DNA from: Auriscalpium vulgare | Taxonomy: Eukaryota > Basidiomycota > Agaricomycetes > Russulales > Auriscalpiaceae | DNA: 64,000 nucleotides | Assembly (NCBI GenBank): GCA_019915015.1 | Contig: JAHBBC010000062.1 | Location: 1-64,000, forward strand | Reading direction: 5' to 3' | Translations under genes and position numbers: made by a program | Shown here: in pieces, positions 20,277 through 34,020 of the stretch | Position numbering within the stretch: position 1 is the stretch's first letter | How the letters are laid out: every line of letters begins with the position of its first letter | The notes under the pieces: model-generated | Told to the model about the DNA's origin: nothing | Database searches by the model: none | Seen by the model: the letters and a program-made list of their open reading frames with translations, nothing else

Positions 20277-21054
20277 GACATGTATGTACCTTTGGATCTG
20301 CAGCCTTCAAGTTCTTAAATTTCTAGGAATCCATAATTGCGATCGTTCGGGGCCTTCGGGCTTGTGTACTGATACAGTTCCGTAAAATGTTGTCTTTTGT
20401 TTGACAGCTGCGGGTTTGTATACCATGTACAGAGCTTGCTGGTGGCTTCAGAGTTTGAAATATGTAACAATGTAGTTTCGGCGAGTCGGCTCATATGGAT
20501 CCAACGTTTGCAGACGGTGGTCATTCGGTGACACACACGCACCGGACCCACAGCCACTTGGTGCGCAGTGAGTATGATGGCGGTTGCTTCGCATCGCTCG
20601 GCGTCTGTCCTCCGTGGAAGGTCAGTACGGAGCTATGAAGACTCTCCGACTCGGATCCGACTCATAGAGCATGTCGTACGGCGTCGATACCGCATCATCG
20701 GGTGAAACGAGCGCACAGCGAGGAAATGTATGCAGAATGCTGTGAGGATCGACACACCGCCCAGCACAGCAGAGGACAGGCAGGGACTGAGCGCTGATGA
20801 GCACTGACTCGGAGGAGAGCATATGAGCGGCGTGATACGCACTGCCGCTGCGTGCGATGCAGTCTTAGTTGGCCTTGTTTGGCACCGACCAGGTTCAATA
20901 AATTAGCATCTGCATTTGGGCTCCAATTTCCTCCACTACTGTTGCTTCTCCCGTCTACCCTCCCCTCCCCCTCCACCAAGGTGCGTCGCCGTCATCTACA
21001 CTGCCGCCACGGTCGTGCTGATAGTCACTGATAGAACTCCCCCATACCTGCGCC
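20277..21054. other. Intergenic region upstream of gfa1
   Basis: No gene seen. It contains the 3' UTR of the hydrolase gene and the promoter of the aminotransferase gene, with a pyrimidine-rich tract (20938-20980, cctcccctccccctcc) about 75-115 bp before the ATG, typical of strong fungal promoters. Confidence 0.5.
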
Positions 21055-23688
<2,634 letters not shown>

Positions 23689-24537
23689 ATGCTAGGTCTG
23701 CCTGCATGAATGAAGATTCGCGGTTGTACATTGGTATACCATGGACTCATCACCGTACCCTTTACGCTTTCGTATAAAATAGTATCATTGCAACATGGCT
23801 TTACAAACTGGTTTCTTACCTACCCTTCGTCAATCTCTTTTGCATGATATCGATGGACTCGCCTTTAACGGACATTGTCGAGCTTCGTGGTTTGAGACCC
23901 TGTACTAGCACTAGGACGTCGTCCATGATATGCATGTTATCTGGTCAATGTCATGACCATCACAGAATGCGGATTTATTTTCTGCCCTCGAAGGAAAAAA
24001 GTACGACGCGTCGCGCGCCGCCGCCGCCGGCTAGTCCGAGTCTCCGTGACTTTGACAGATGATAGTCGATCTGTCCTATAGCCCTGGCGTCCTTCCAACA
24101 TTCAAACTTTCACGTCCAAACTTTCACGTCCTCATTCTGAGGCCATCACAGCGCGTCAGCATCGCGACGAAAGCGACATACCCACAAGGTCTTCCCACTC
24201 GGCGTTGACCTTCAAAATGGCTGGCGGTACCAACCTCACGGCCCGATGTCTCAGTTGCCGGTCCAGTAAGCGTCTCTCTCCCTTTGCTCTCTCTTCTCCT
24301 CTCGAGCTCACCATGAATTCTGATTCATGAAAGACTTCTCATCGTCTACCCACTGTTAAGCTAACCATTGAACTCGAACAGGTATTTGGGCTGCTACGGA
24401 CGCGACTTCTTCAAGCCTGGTCAGCCAAAGATTTCAGTCGAGCCCAATAGCTGACACCGGCGTCCGCAGAGTATGTCAACCCTTTCACCCATTCGCCTGT
24501 CCCCCAGTTCTTCTAACCTTGAACCACCATCGACACC
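23689..24537. other. Intergenic region with a possible spliced leader or short ORF
   Basis: From 24217 an ATG opens MAGGTNLTARCLSCRS, followed by a good donor (24266-24271) and an acceptor at 24379-24381. The next 90 bases continue the frame (IWAATDATSSSLVSQRFQSS). The frame then runs into the following gene in another frame and no domain is seen. It may be a spliced 5' leader with an upstream ORF of the membrane-protein gene at 24538, or a short mitochondrial-type protein. No gene was seen in 23689-24216. Confidence 0.3.
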
Positions 24538-25455
24538 ATGGCACCCGCCCGGCCATCGACCGTCAAGGCCACCCTCCAGCCCACCGAAATCCCACTTATC
24601 ATCTCTCTCACTGCCAGCCTCCTTCTGCTCGTCCTCCTCTCTCTCGGCGCTTTCTTCCTCAGCCGCATTTATTCCCACCGATCTCAGGCGAACACGGAAT
24701 CCACGGCGCCGCCCGAGCTGCCTCTACCCTCATCCCCTTCGCAGTCAACCAAGCGCTGGGGTGTAGCCGCCTTCTCGCGCTCGTCGATCCCGTCTCTGCA
24801 TCGGTGCTCGGCGCTCTTGAAGGCAATGTCCCTCAGCTCGGTCGAACTGCGGGCCACCCGTGCACAGAATACCGCGGAGCAGCTCGACATGGATTTCGCG
24901 TGCCGTGGCCTCACCCAGTCTGGTTCGATCGAGGCGCTGCAGGACGTGGGCCCGAAGCCCTCGCCGTCCCTCGCGGAGAGCCTGTCCCTGCGCTATCTCG
25001 CGGTGATGGAGAAGGCCGCACGGAGGAAGGAGGCTGACGCGCTTGCCGCGATGCCGGAGGAGCATACCACGCTGTGGTCAGCCTCCCGCTCGGAGGACAG
25101 CGACACAGCCAGCACGCACTCGGTGCCCACCATCATGGTGTCGCTGCCCTCGCGCGACCACATCGTCCGCGCCCGGCCCACTTCGAGCGCGCTCGATGGC
25201 AGCTTCCTCACGCCGCGTTACTCCCCACCGCCCGCGTACAGTGCCCTTCCGTTGGCGTCCGACGCTGTCGTCAACGCCGGGACACAGGCTCGACGAGCGC
25301 GCCCTCGCTCGAACGCGATGCTGTCTGCATTCAGGCCGCCGACGTTCCTCGTGCACACCCTGCGCCCCCGGCCGCAGCTCGGGCTGTTTGCACCGCCGAC
25401 CACTGTAACTCCTGGGACTCCTGGAAGGCGGTTGGACTTGGAGAACTTGCTCTGA
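24538..25455 (+). CDS. Single-pass membrane protein of unknown function
   Basis: 305 residues, single exon, starting MAPARPSTVKATLQPTE. One strong hydrophobic segment at about residues 20-43 (LIISLTASLLLLVLLSLGAF) is followed by Arg/His residues. That predicts a short N-terminus outside and a long cytosolic tail, but there is no cleavable signal. The tail has a moderately conserved block (VELRATRAQNTAEQLDMDF, then SLSLRYLAVMEKAARRKEAD) and a Ser/Pro-rich end with PPPAYSALP, a PPxY motif that could bind WW domains of Rsp5/Nedd4-type ubiquitin ligases. That last point is inference. I do not recognise the family. Confidence 0.7.
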   Translation: MAPARPSTVKATLQPTEIPLIISLTASLLLLVLLSLGAFFLSRIYSHRSQANTESTAPPELPLPSSPSQSTKRWGVAAFSRSSIPSLHRCSALLKAMSLSSVELRATRAQNTAEQLDMDFACRGLTQSGSIEALQDVGPKPSPSLAESLSLRYLAVMEKAARRKEADALAAMPEEHTTLWSASRSEDSDTASTHSVPTIMVSLPSRDHIVRARPTSSALDGSFLTPRYSPPPAYSALPLASDAVVNAGTQARRARPRSNAMLSAFRPPTFLVHTLRPRPQLGLFAPPTTVTPGTPGRRLDLENLL

Positions 25456-25685
25456 AGTCATTGTGGTGTGGATAGCAGTGGATTACCTCTGGGCTCAATC
25501 GTCTGGGTCTTGATTTCGTGATCTCTGCTGTGATGTCTCTCGCTTTCCGTATGTCCATTCGAATGCCATGGTCTTGTTTTTGCATCGTTTCGAATGTGCG
25601 TTCTGCGCGTGAGCGACACAAGTCGTTGGACAAACAAAACTGCATTATGATCCAACAATCCCGACAGCGTTCAGCCTCCAGACAA

Positions 25686-27231
25686 TCACTTCTCGTTCTG
25701 TAAAAGCACGACTGCGTACGAAAGGTAGACGCTATCCTGTGACCAGGGCCGCGACTCATTCCCTACGAACTCGACCTCACTCTCCTCCGTGTGGCTCCAG
25801 GTGACCATTGTGTCCGCGACATCGGTCGCAAAAAACGGCACAACTCCGTTCTTTGGCCTGCTGACGCGTTTGAGCCACGCCAAGCTTTCATCTTCGGAGA
25901 CCAAAGGGTCGGCAATTGAGTCGGTCTCGTGAAATCCATATGCTATCTCTCGCGTTAGAGCGTCCACATGGGCTGGAGTAAGAGGAAAGACCGGCGCCGT
26001 GCAATAAATTGTGCTGGATTCATGTTCACACTCTGCGGACCATCGAATGACGACGGGCAAGAGGTGCACTGTACATCCATCGCGTGCGAGGAGTGCCTTG
26101 TAGACCACGGCATCTAAACCGGTGAGCTTCTCTATACCCATGTAGTACTTGCGCTCGAGTAGTAGACCGAACGGTGCGTTCAGCTTGTTTGTTAGGGCAA
26201 TGACGCGTTCCATCTGCAAAGTCTCCGACTCAACGGCAGTCACCAGTACATTGCCTTCCTCCGGAGACACAGCGCGGCGAAAGACCTTGAAAGCGATGAC
26301 CGTACGGTAACCACTTTTGAGTTTCAGGACGCGATGAGGCACGTCGGGGTAGAACGCCCCCCATTGACCAGGATTGGCGGAGAAAGCAACCTGGGAGGCG
26401 GTCCAGTGACTATGGAATGCCTCCGGGTCACGTAGAGCAAGTTCAAGATTGAGATCATTTGTTGAGTCGCCTATTCCCACAAGGAAGGTCCCCACCAGGT
26501 CGGTCTCGGGAGTGTCGCGATGAGCCTTGAAAAGACCCCCTTGTCCGTAGAGATGCATTTTGTACGGGGCCACAGTCACATCGCGCGGTTCGAAGTGCTT
26601 GCTCCAGATCTTGGAGATGGCATCTATGAGGGATGGAGACACCGTGACCTCGGATGCGGGGAATTCGCGCGCGTTGCGCACTCCTGCATCCACCTTGGTT
26701 TCCTGGCTACGCACATCGCCAAATCCAGAGATTGCGGCTCCGTCGAAGAGCATACGGAGAACGTCCTCCTCTTTACTGCCCGGCTTGAAATACGAGTCCT
26801 CGAGTTTGACGTCGGCGTCGTAGTTGCACCCCGCGCGCGTGACAGAGAGACGGAATGTCTCTCTCAGCTCTCCACTGGCATAGACAGGGACCTCCTTGTA
26901 TAGCTTTGCCAGATCGCAGACAATAGCCTAGACATGTAGCATCAGTGATTCGCGTGCGGGGCGTTTGAGCAAGAGAGCCTACCTCGTTCACTGTGTAAGG
27001 AGGGGCTTTGATGTCCGAGTCTTCCGAGCTATTTTCCGTCGGAGGCGTGGATCCTGAGTCGCTTTCTTCATCCGATGCCCCCCTATCGTCATTAATGTCC
27101 TGTCGACCCGCACGTTCTTTGGTTATGCAACGCCCTATCGGTTGCACCTTGTCCGCGATCGACTCGATGGCTGCCTTAATTTGGAGCGCAGTATGTTTCC
27201 TGTCAATAGATGGTACTTCGAGTCTATGCAT
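25686..27231 (-). CDS. 2OG-Fe(II) dioxygenase-like protein (intact paralogue)
   Basis: 496 residues in two exons: 27231-26983 and 26927-25686, with a 55-nt phase-0 intron. The double-stranded beta-helix core of prolyl-4-hydroxylase-type oxygenases is visible. HLYGQGGLFKAHRDTPETD gives the His-x-Asp iron ligands, and FYPDVPHRVLKLKSGYRTVIAFKVF gives the distal His and an Arg suited to 2-oxoglutarate. The N-terminus (DRKHTALQIKAAIESIADKVQPIGRCITKER) and the roughly 200-residue C-terminal part are shared with the neighbouring copy but are not domains I recognise. Substrate unknown; such enzymes hydroxylate proteins or small molecules. A tandem duplicate lies 250 bp upstream on the same strand (27482-28934). 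Confidence 0.75.
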
Positions 27232-27481
27232 CTCGTCTCGCCGGTCGAGTGTTTTATGTCAAAAAGTCGCTGGATGAGAAGAACGGTGAGAAGATTGGCA
27301 CCTTCTGTACGAAGTGGAGTGGGGGAAAGCAAGGAGGCGGCGACTGGGGAAGCCGTGGGCACTGCTTTCGGATCTCCTCTCCAATGTCTCAGGGGTGCTG
27401 CACGTTGAGTCGCAGAGATGCGTAGCCAATCAACTCACATTGTATTTATGACCAGCTAAAGCTCGACCTGAGTCTGTAAGA

Positions 27482-28934
27482 TTACTTCTTGTTCGACAAA
27501 AGCACGACAGCGTACGAAAGGTAGATGCTATCCTCTGAATACGGCCTTGACTCATTGCCTGTAGTCTCGGCTTCCATTTGCTCCTGATGGCTCCAGGTGA
27601 CCGTCGTGTTCGCGAGATTGGTGGCGAAGAACGGCACGACTCCGTTCTTCAACCTGCTTATGTCTTTGAGCCACGCCAGACTCTCATCGGCGATCACAGC
27701 GTCAACAATTTTGTCGGCGGTGTCAAAACCAAACGACACATCTTGTGAGAGAGCATCCACGTGAGCCGCGGTAAGAGGGTAGACCGGCGCCTCGTAATGC
27801 GTGAGTTTTTCATGATCGCGCATGACTTCTGCAGACCATTTGATGACGACGAGCAATAAACGCGCAGATTGGCCTTCGCGTGCGCGGAGCGCCTTGTGAA
27901 CATCTGCATCCAGACCGCTGAGCTCCTCCGTGCCAAAGCAGTACTTGCGCTCGAGGAGGAGGCCGAATGGAGCTTTCAGCTTGTTTGTCAACGCAAGGAC
28001 GCGCTGCATGGTTACTGATTCGGCCGCGGTATCCTCAATCGAGGCCGCCTTGGCATGCCGGAAGACCTTGAAGGCTACGACGGCACGGTATCCGCTAGTG
28101 ATTTCCACGACGCGATGAGGCACGTCTGGGTAGAAGGCTACCCATTGACCGGGATTGGCAGAGAACGAGAGATGCGCGGTACGGCTTTTTGCATCGTACC
28201 AGTCTGCCTCGTCCAGCTCTTCGCGGATGCCAAGCTCGAGGTTTCGTTCGAACGTCGAGTCTCCTATTCCGACGAGGAAATTCCCCACGAGGTCAGTCTC
28301 GGGGGTGTCGAGGTGTGCCTTGAAGCCACCCTTCTTGCCATAGAGGTGAATTTTGTACGGCTCCAGATCTCGGATATTGAGTTGGTGAGGGTTTGTGACA
28401 CCGTGAACTCGAATGCGGAGATTTCGCGCGCGTTGCGCACGCCCATGTCCACCTTTGTCTCCTGGCTGCGCACGTCTCCAAACCCGGAGACCGCGGCGCC
28501 GTCGAAGAGCATGCGAAGATTGTTCTCCTCGTCGCTGCCTCGCTGGATGTAGTCAGCCGACGGCTTGACAATCGCATCGTATTTGCACCTCTCACGCGTG
28601 ACAGTAAGCTGGAACTCGTCCGTCAGGTTTCCACTGGCGTGAACAGGGAACTCTGCGTAGAGTTTCGCCAAATCTTCAACAACAGCCTCCACTTGCAACG
28701 TCAGATTATGGCTCGGGTTAAGGGCGCTGAGCAACCTACCTCGTTCACCTTCGGAGCTGGATTGCCGCCAACTGCTTCATCCAGGCCCATGACAAGTGCC
28801 GCCTCCTTCCGACCAACGCGCTCTTTGGTTATGCAGCGCCCTATCGGTCGCACCTTGTCTGCGATCGACTCGACCGCGGCCTTGATTTCGAGCGCAGTGC
28901 GCTTCCTGTCCGCGAACGGCATATCGATCTGCAT
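27482..28934 (-). pseudogene. 2OG-Fe(II) dioxygenase-like paralogue with 34-nt deletion
   Basis: Tandem copy of the gene at 25686-27231. Exon 1 is 28934-28739, the intron 28738-28686 (53 nt, same position), and exon 2 runs from 28685. Compared with the neighbour, 34 nt between ...EIWS and PYK(I/M)HLYG are missing near 28354. The frame shifts and the first frame stops at 28264. Beyond the gap the other frame is well preserved to 27482 (HLYGKKGGFKAHLDTPETD with iron ligands, FYPDVPHRVVEITSGYR). Because the rest is so clean, the loss looks recent. Unless alternative splicing rescues it, the product would lack the catalytic core. Confidence 0.75.
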
Positions 28935-29486
28935 CTCGTTGCCGGCGTGGGTCGACTGTCTGCGTTGGTGTGAAGGATGGTGTTGAGGGTGGTGTCAAGG
29001 CTGAATATATTATAGGGGCCGCGAGTAGCGGGTTCAAATCTCGAGCGAATCCTAAGGACAGGATATCAGTCCAGTCCTGGTGCCGGTAGGAACCCTACGT
29101 ACGCAGTGATCCTGTTGAACTAGACTACACAGTCCAGGGCCGTTGGCACGTTTCTTCAGATCCTGAGGACGGCCACGTATGCCAAGAGGATGCCAGTTGG
29201 TGACTTGCTTGAACCGCGCGGCAAAGGCATGTGTCGAGGCAGTGACGACAAGTCGTGTATTTCGCCATAAGAAAAGAGACGTCTGGCACAGAGCGCGGTC
29301 AAAATCGAGATGCAAGTCGAAGAGCAAGTGCAGCGACTATTTGGCTCACTTTGCCGGGCGCGGGAGACGGCGGCCGGTGTCGAGCACGCGCTGCGGACCG
29401 CCCTTTGCGATCTCGAGCACTGTCCCTCCTCTCGTCCCGCCCCCCGCCCTTTCTCTTCCCTTTTCTCTGACGCCGATTCCGGTTAC
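28935..29486. other. Divergent promoter region
   Basis: Between the starts of the oxygenase paralogue (-) and the Sec2-like gene (+). A CT-rich run at 29424-29470 directly precedes the preferred start of the latter. An in-frame upstream ATG at 29310 is possible but less likely. No other gene was seen. Confidence 0.5.
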
Positions 29487-32400
29487 ATGTCTCAGCAGGC
29501 CGACGACACCAAGCCAACACTCGAGGACAGCGCGCCAGCACACGAAGCCCCAGCTCACGAGCCGCCGCACTTAGCGGACAGTCACAATCACGACTTCGCT
29601 CCTACTTACAAGTCCCATGAACAGTCAACAGCCCATAAAAGGCGGGGCAGCGTGGACCAGGACGCCCAGACGCTCGTGATATCGTCTCTGCGCTCGCAGG
29701 TCGCAGACTTGATATCTCAGGTCACCGCGCTCAACGGCAAGCTCGTCAAGTCCTATGACCGCGTCTCCGACCTCGAAGATGAGATCCATGTCAGCTCTCA
29801 AAGTCTTCGCACATCGTCTGTCAAAGTTTCACAGCTTGAACTCGAGCGGACGCAGCATCTGGCCGCGCTGGACACTGGCCTCCTCGTCGAGAAGGAGCAG
29901 GTCACTGCGGAGCTCACGCGTCTTATGGAAAAGGCGACGGAGGAGGCTGCGCAGCGTGGGCAGGCTGAGAGTGCCCGCATGGCGATCGAGCAGGACCTGG
30001 ATGACCTCAGTGCCGGGCTCTTTGGGCAAGCAAACACCATGGTGGCGGAGGCCCGCTTTGCGCGTGCGCAGAGCGAACGCAAGGCGGAGGATGCAGAGCG
30101 TGCGCTACGCGAGACAGAGGAGGTCGTGCAGTTGTTGCAGCAGCAAATGCAGGAGTTGCAGGAAGATAAGGAGAACTCGGAGCAGCGCATGCAGGAGATG
30201 TCGGCTCTCATGGGTAAAGGGAAGTACGTCGAACGGACACCGTCTCCTGCACCGGCGTATACGCTGCGTCTATACAGCTCTCACATCCCTTACCACGAGT
30301 TCCTCGGGCTTCTCACCCACCTTCGTGCTCTGCGCCCCGCGTCGCCCCAACCACCGGCGATATCCTCGCTATTGGGTCTGCCGTTCATCGCAAGGCTGCA
30401 GCTGGAAGACACGTGCGTACCCTGCTGCTCTTGTCTCCGTCGCAAACACACTGACTAGTGTGCAGGGATCCCACTGTTCGCTTAGATATCGCGCCCGCGC
30501 TCAACTGGTTGACGCGTCGTTCCGTGATCACTGCTATTCAGCATGGCCAACTTTCCATCGAGCCGTCCTCGATCGTCGCATTCCTAGAGTCATCTGCTCT
30601 TATTTCCCCCGGCTCGTCCCACAACAACATCGTCTGTGCCCTCTGTGGCGTCACAGTCTACTCTAATCCAAACCAGCTCGACTCACCCAGCCGCCAGGGG
30701 TTTTCACTCGCTCGGACGAACAGCGCCTGGTCGACTTCGATCTTCAAAAATCCGCTGTCGCAAAACAGCTCTGCTCCACCCTCGCCACCTCCCTACCAGA
30801 CGCAGCTTGCCCAGCAGCCCTCACATATCTACATCTTCCGCGTCGCGAACCCGATAACAACGGTGAACCTCCCGCAGAGTCCAGGCGTCCAGAAACCACC
30901 GACCTCGTATCCCCTGTGTACATCCAATTGGTGTCTTGCGCGCCTGCGTTCGACATGCTCGCTTTGGTCATTTGTTCGTACAGGCGTCGTCGAGAAGATA
31001 TGGGAAGAGGACCACGGGGCCACCCTGCCGCCACCTAGGCGGGAGGTATCTAGTGGTATAGGTAGGCCACCTGTACCGCCTCGAAGGGGTTCAAAGATGG
31101 GCGGATTGTGGGGCGTTGCGTCTGCGCTCGGCGTGTCCAGCTGGGCCGAAGGAAATCGGCCTACGAAAGAGCCACTGAAGGACGTCAAGCGCTTCGTCGC
31201 GCCTCCGCCATCGGTAACGCGGACGGACTCGCCTGCGCGTGATACACCGTCGCCTGCCGCCCCGCCGGCACTGTCGCCGCAGCCGCACGCAGCGCAATCA
31301 CCACATCGTCCTCCCCCTCTTCCAACCCGTAGCCGGTCGAGAGCAGCGCCGCCCGCCCACCATCCCTCGCGCGAAGGTACCCCGGAGCCTGCGCACACGC
31401 AGAAAGATCATCCGACAATGCCAGACATAGCTGCCCCGCAGGCGAGGCGGCAGATTGCGTCTCCCGGCGAGCTAGATGCCCATGCGCAGGAACACGAGGC
31501 ATTCGCCACCCCGAGCGAGGGACCTTCGCTCAGCGTCACACAATCCCGTGCGACGTCCCCAGCGACTATTCCCTTGCCGGAGTCGAAGCCGGTGACCCCT
31601 GATGTGAATACAGTAGCCTTGCCCGTCGAGACGGATGCGCCTGCGCCGCCTGAACCAACGAAGAGTCCATCGTTCGAAGAGGTAAAACCCGACTCCGTAG
31701 AGAGTGTACCGTCACACGATTCTGCGGATGTGGAGGAGCCGAAACATGCGCCTGCCGAGGAGGCAACGTCGTCATCTCGGCCTCATACTCCGGCAGCTGT
31801 GAACGCTGTGCAGAAAGACGAGCATACGCCATCGCGAGCGGCATCGCCTTCAGCACCACCTATTCCTCGACGTGCAGCCGGTCGACGCCCTGTTCCGGTA
31901 CCGCCGCCACACCCACAAGGTGCAACTCATCCAGCGGCGGACGCACACAATGAAGCTTCAGCTTCTACCCCTGACAATGACACTGTGGAACCGCACCCCG
32001 ATCCCGAGCACGCGTCGGACGAGCCGGCAACAGCGGAAGCGCAGCCGGAAGTCAAACCTGAAGAGCATCACTCTGAACCGCGCCCACATGCCCGGCGCGC
32101 CATCCCGCCGCCTCCCCCGCGACATCGCCCTGTTGTTGTTGAATCACATACCGAGACTGAAGACGCGTCAACCGACTCAGCACCCCAGAAGGCTGAAACT
32201 GCAGAAGCTGAGCCGGAAGCCAAGGTCGCTGAAGAACATCCTGAGCCCCGCATACCAGCGCGACGTTCGATGCCGCCTCCACCCCCGCGTCATCCCCCGT
32301 TGTGAAGGAGGAACCCAAGGAGGAAAAGTCTGAGACATCACCTCCGTACGAAGACGAAAGCATCTATTCCGTTGAGAAAGAGAAGCCTGAAGAGGCCCGT

Positions 32401-32607
32401 GTCTCTCAGGACTCGGCGCCTTTGTCCATTGTGAAGAAGGGAATCAATGGCATCAATGGCGTTCACGGCGGCTCAACCGAGTCGCTGGGCACGTCGCCTG
32501 ACGGGGCACCGTACGTCAGCGACGCAACCTGGGAGGAGCGGACATGGAAGGAGCTCGTCCGCCTGCGGGAAGAGATGTTCTGGGCGCGCATCGGCGCTCA
32601 GCGGTGA
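29487..32607 (+). CDS. sec2: Sec2-type guanine nucleotide exchange factor for Rab/Sec4
   Basis: It would activate the exocytic Rab GTPase (Sec4/Rab8) on secretory vesicles heading for the hyphal tip. Exon 1 29487-30412, intron 30413-30465, exon 2 from 30466. The start MSQQADDTKP at 29487 follows a CT-rich leader. Near residues 60-240 is a long coiled coil with the Sec2p-domain signature LSAGLFGQANTMVAEARFARA. Then come a conserved region with paired cysteines (VCALCGVT, CTSNWCLARL, VEKIWEE) and a Pro-rich tail with repeated ARRxxPPPPPRH segments. The frame stops at 32303-32305 in HPPL, but a different frame carries on at once (VVKEEPKEEK) to a conserved end, WEERTWKELVRLREEMFW...GAQR. One missing C in the run at 32294-32298 explains it, either an assembly error or a real loss of the last 100 residues. 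Confidence 0.85.
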
Positions 32608-33075
32608 GCTAGCCTCGGAGCTTGGATGGGCGATTTTATGGAGTGGTAACTTATTGCTGCTTGGTTGGACGATTCGGTTTGTTTTACTATATGTGATGAT
32701 CTCTGGAATGAACGCACACTTATGAGCAACGTACCCTTGTCAGATGCGCGTACAACGTTGATTAGATGGAATAATTTTCTCTGCTCTTGCGATGACGCAG
32801 CCCCCCAAACGGGATCAAATGAGATGGGGCCTCCACGCGCCACCATGGAGTGCGGGTACATACTCCATCCCCGTGATCTCGAATGCTCTACGCAATCGGT
32901 GGCGACGTCACCTCTAAGGATGGTGTCGTAGCCAAGGCTCTCCACGCGCCGAAAGGTATATAAACCCGCCAGCTTGTTTGCCGTCGAATTCACAAGTCAC
33001 TTCAACCTCTATTTTTCACTTCACTCAATTCAAACTTCCCAATCACATCTTTCATACTCACCTCAATAATACACA
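32608..33075. other. Intergenic region, promoter of the Gly/Gln-rich protein gene
   Basis: No gene. It contains a canonical TATA box (32957-32964) and a CT/A-rich leader up to the ATG at 33076. Confidence 0.6.
32957..32964 (+). promoter_or_regulatory. TATA box
   Basis: TATATAAA, 112 bp upstream of the ATG at 33076 and followed by a pyrimidine/A-rich leader (cacttcaacc, ttcacttcactc). This is a strong, regulated-type fungal promoter layout, fitting an abundant or stress-induced small protein. Confidence 0.6.
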
Positions 33076-33902
33076 ATGCCGCTCTTTGGAAAGAAGCACG
33101 ATGTACGACTCTCCTCTAGCCTGATTTTACCCCTTTAAAATCTGACCCCGGCACAGAAGCAGGATCAGACCGGCGCTCCTCACCAAACCACCGCTGGCCA
33201 GGAGGCCTCTGGCCTCCGTCAAGACGCCTCTATGGGGAGAGGAACTGGCGCCGGCTCTACCGGTATGGATACTGGCATGACCGGCATGAACCCCGGCGCT
33301 GGCCAAGGCGGTCGCCAGAATTACGACACGAACATGTCCGGTCGTGGCGCCGGTGTCCAACAGAACGTAAGCTTTTCGATGTCCTGGATCTGAAGTATCA
33401 TCTGACTAGTTCTCTCAGATGGGTGCTGGGGGTCCCTACCCTGGCGGCCAGCAACAGGGTGGCATGATGGGTCAAGCAGACCCAGTAGGTCAGGGAGGTC
33501 AAGGCCTTCCGCCGACCAACCACTACCAGCAGCCGGGACAAGGTCATAAGCACGCTGGCACTCGCACGGCTGGTAAGATGGAGAGCGCTGTCGGCGCACT
33601 GGTCGGTAGCACTGCTTTGCAGGCGCGTGGCCAGGAGAAAGAGCAGTAAGTCTGCCCGGCCACTCAATACGCAATCATACCGCTTACAATTTTTCCCACC
33701 GTTAGAGAGGCTCAGGCGATCAAGTCGCAAAGCAGTGAGATCGCTGAGGCTGAGCGTCTTGAGCGAGAGGCCATTCAGCGTCGCGAGCGCGCTGTCGCCC
33801 ATGGTAGGTTTAGGACGTTATGCTGCCTATCTCGATACTCACGGATGTGATGTTTTCACAGGTGCGCACCCTGACAACAGGCACCTTGGTGGACGGGTTT
33901 AG
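33076..33902 (+). CDS. Small Gly/Gln-rich protein, possibly stress-related
   Basis: 200 residues in five exons: 33076-33102, 33157-33366, 33419-33645, 33706-33803, 33862-33902; frame is kept at every joint. It begins MPLFGKKHDKQDQTG, followed by a Gly/Met/Gln-rich half (GMDTGMTGMNPGAGQGG) and a more ordered helical C-terminal half (GKMESAVGALVGSTALQARG, AEAERLEREAIQRRERAVAHG, AHPDNRHLGG). The C-terminal block resembles proteins widespread in basidiomycetes and often abundant in transcriptomes, as I recall. The KMESAVG...ALQARGQEK pattern faintly recalls CsbD-type stress proteins, which is a weak inference. No signal peptide or membrane segment; probably cytosolic. Confidence 0.75.
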
Positions 33903-34020
33903 AACAACAATGTGTTCGCTGTCTTACGTTCATATGCCTAATGCTTCCATGAAACATTATATCAATGTAACTTTGTAATCACGACGAATATAATTCATGC
34001 GCGAACACATAGTAATGATC

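Noticed and set aside
24519..25037. 172-codon open frame overlapping the membrane-protein gene
   Set aside because: Low-complexity His/Pro/Arg translation in an alternative frame of a GC-rich exon; the 305-codon frame has a clear membrane segment and a better start.
29010..29060. tRNA-like T-arm (gcgggttcaaatctcgagc)
   Set aside because: No anticodon arm, D arm or acceptor stem could be matched around it.
29310..29486. Start of the Sec2 gene at the upstream ATG (29310)
   Set aside because: The CT-rich leader lies between the two ATGs, and the extra 59 residues show no Sec2-like sequence; kept only as an alternative.
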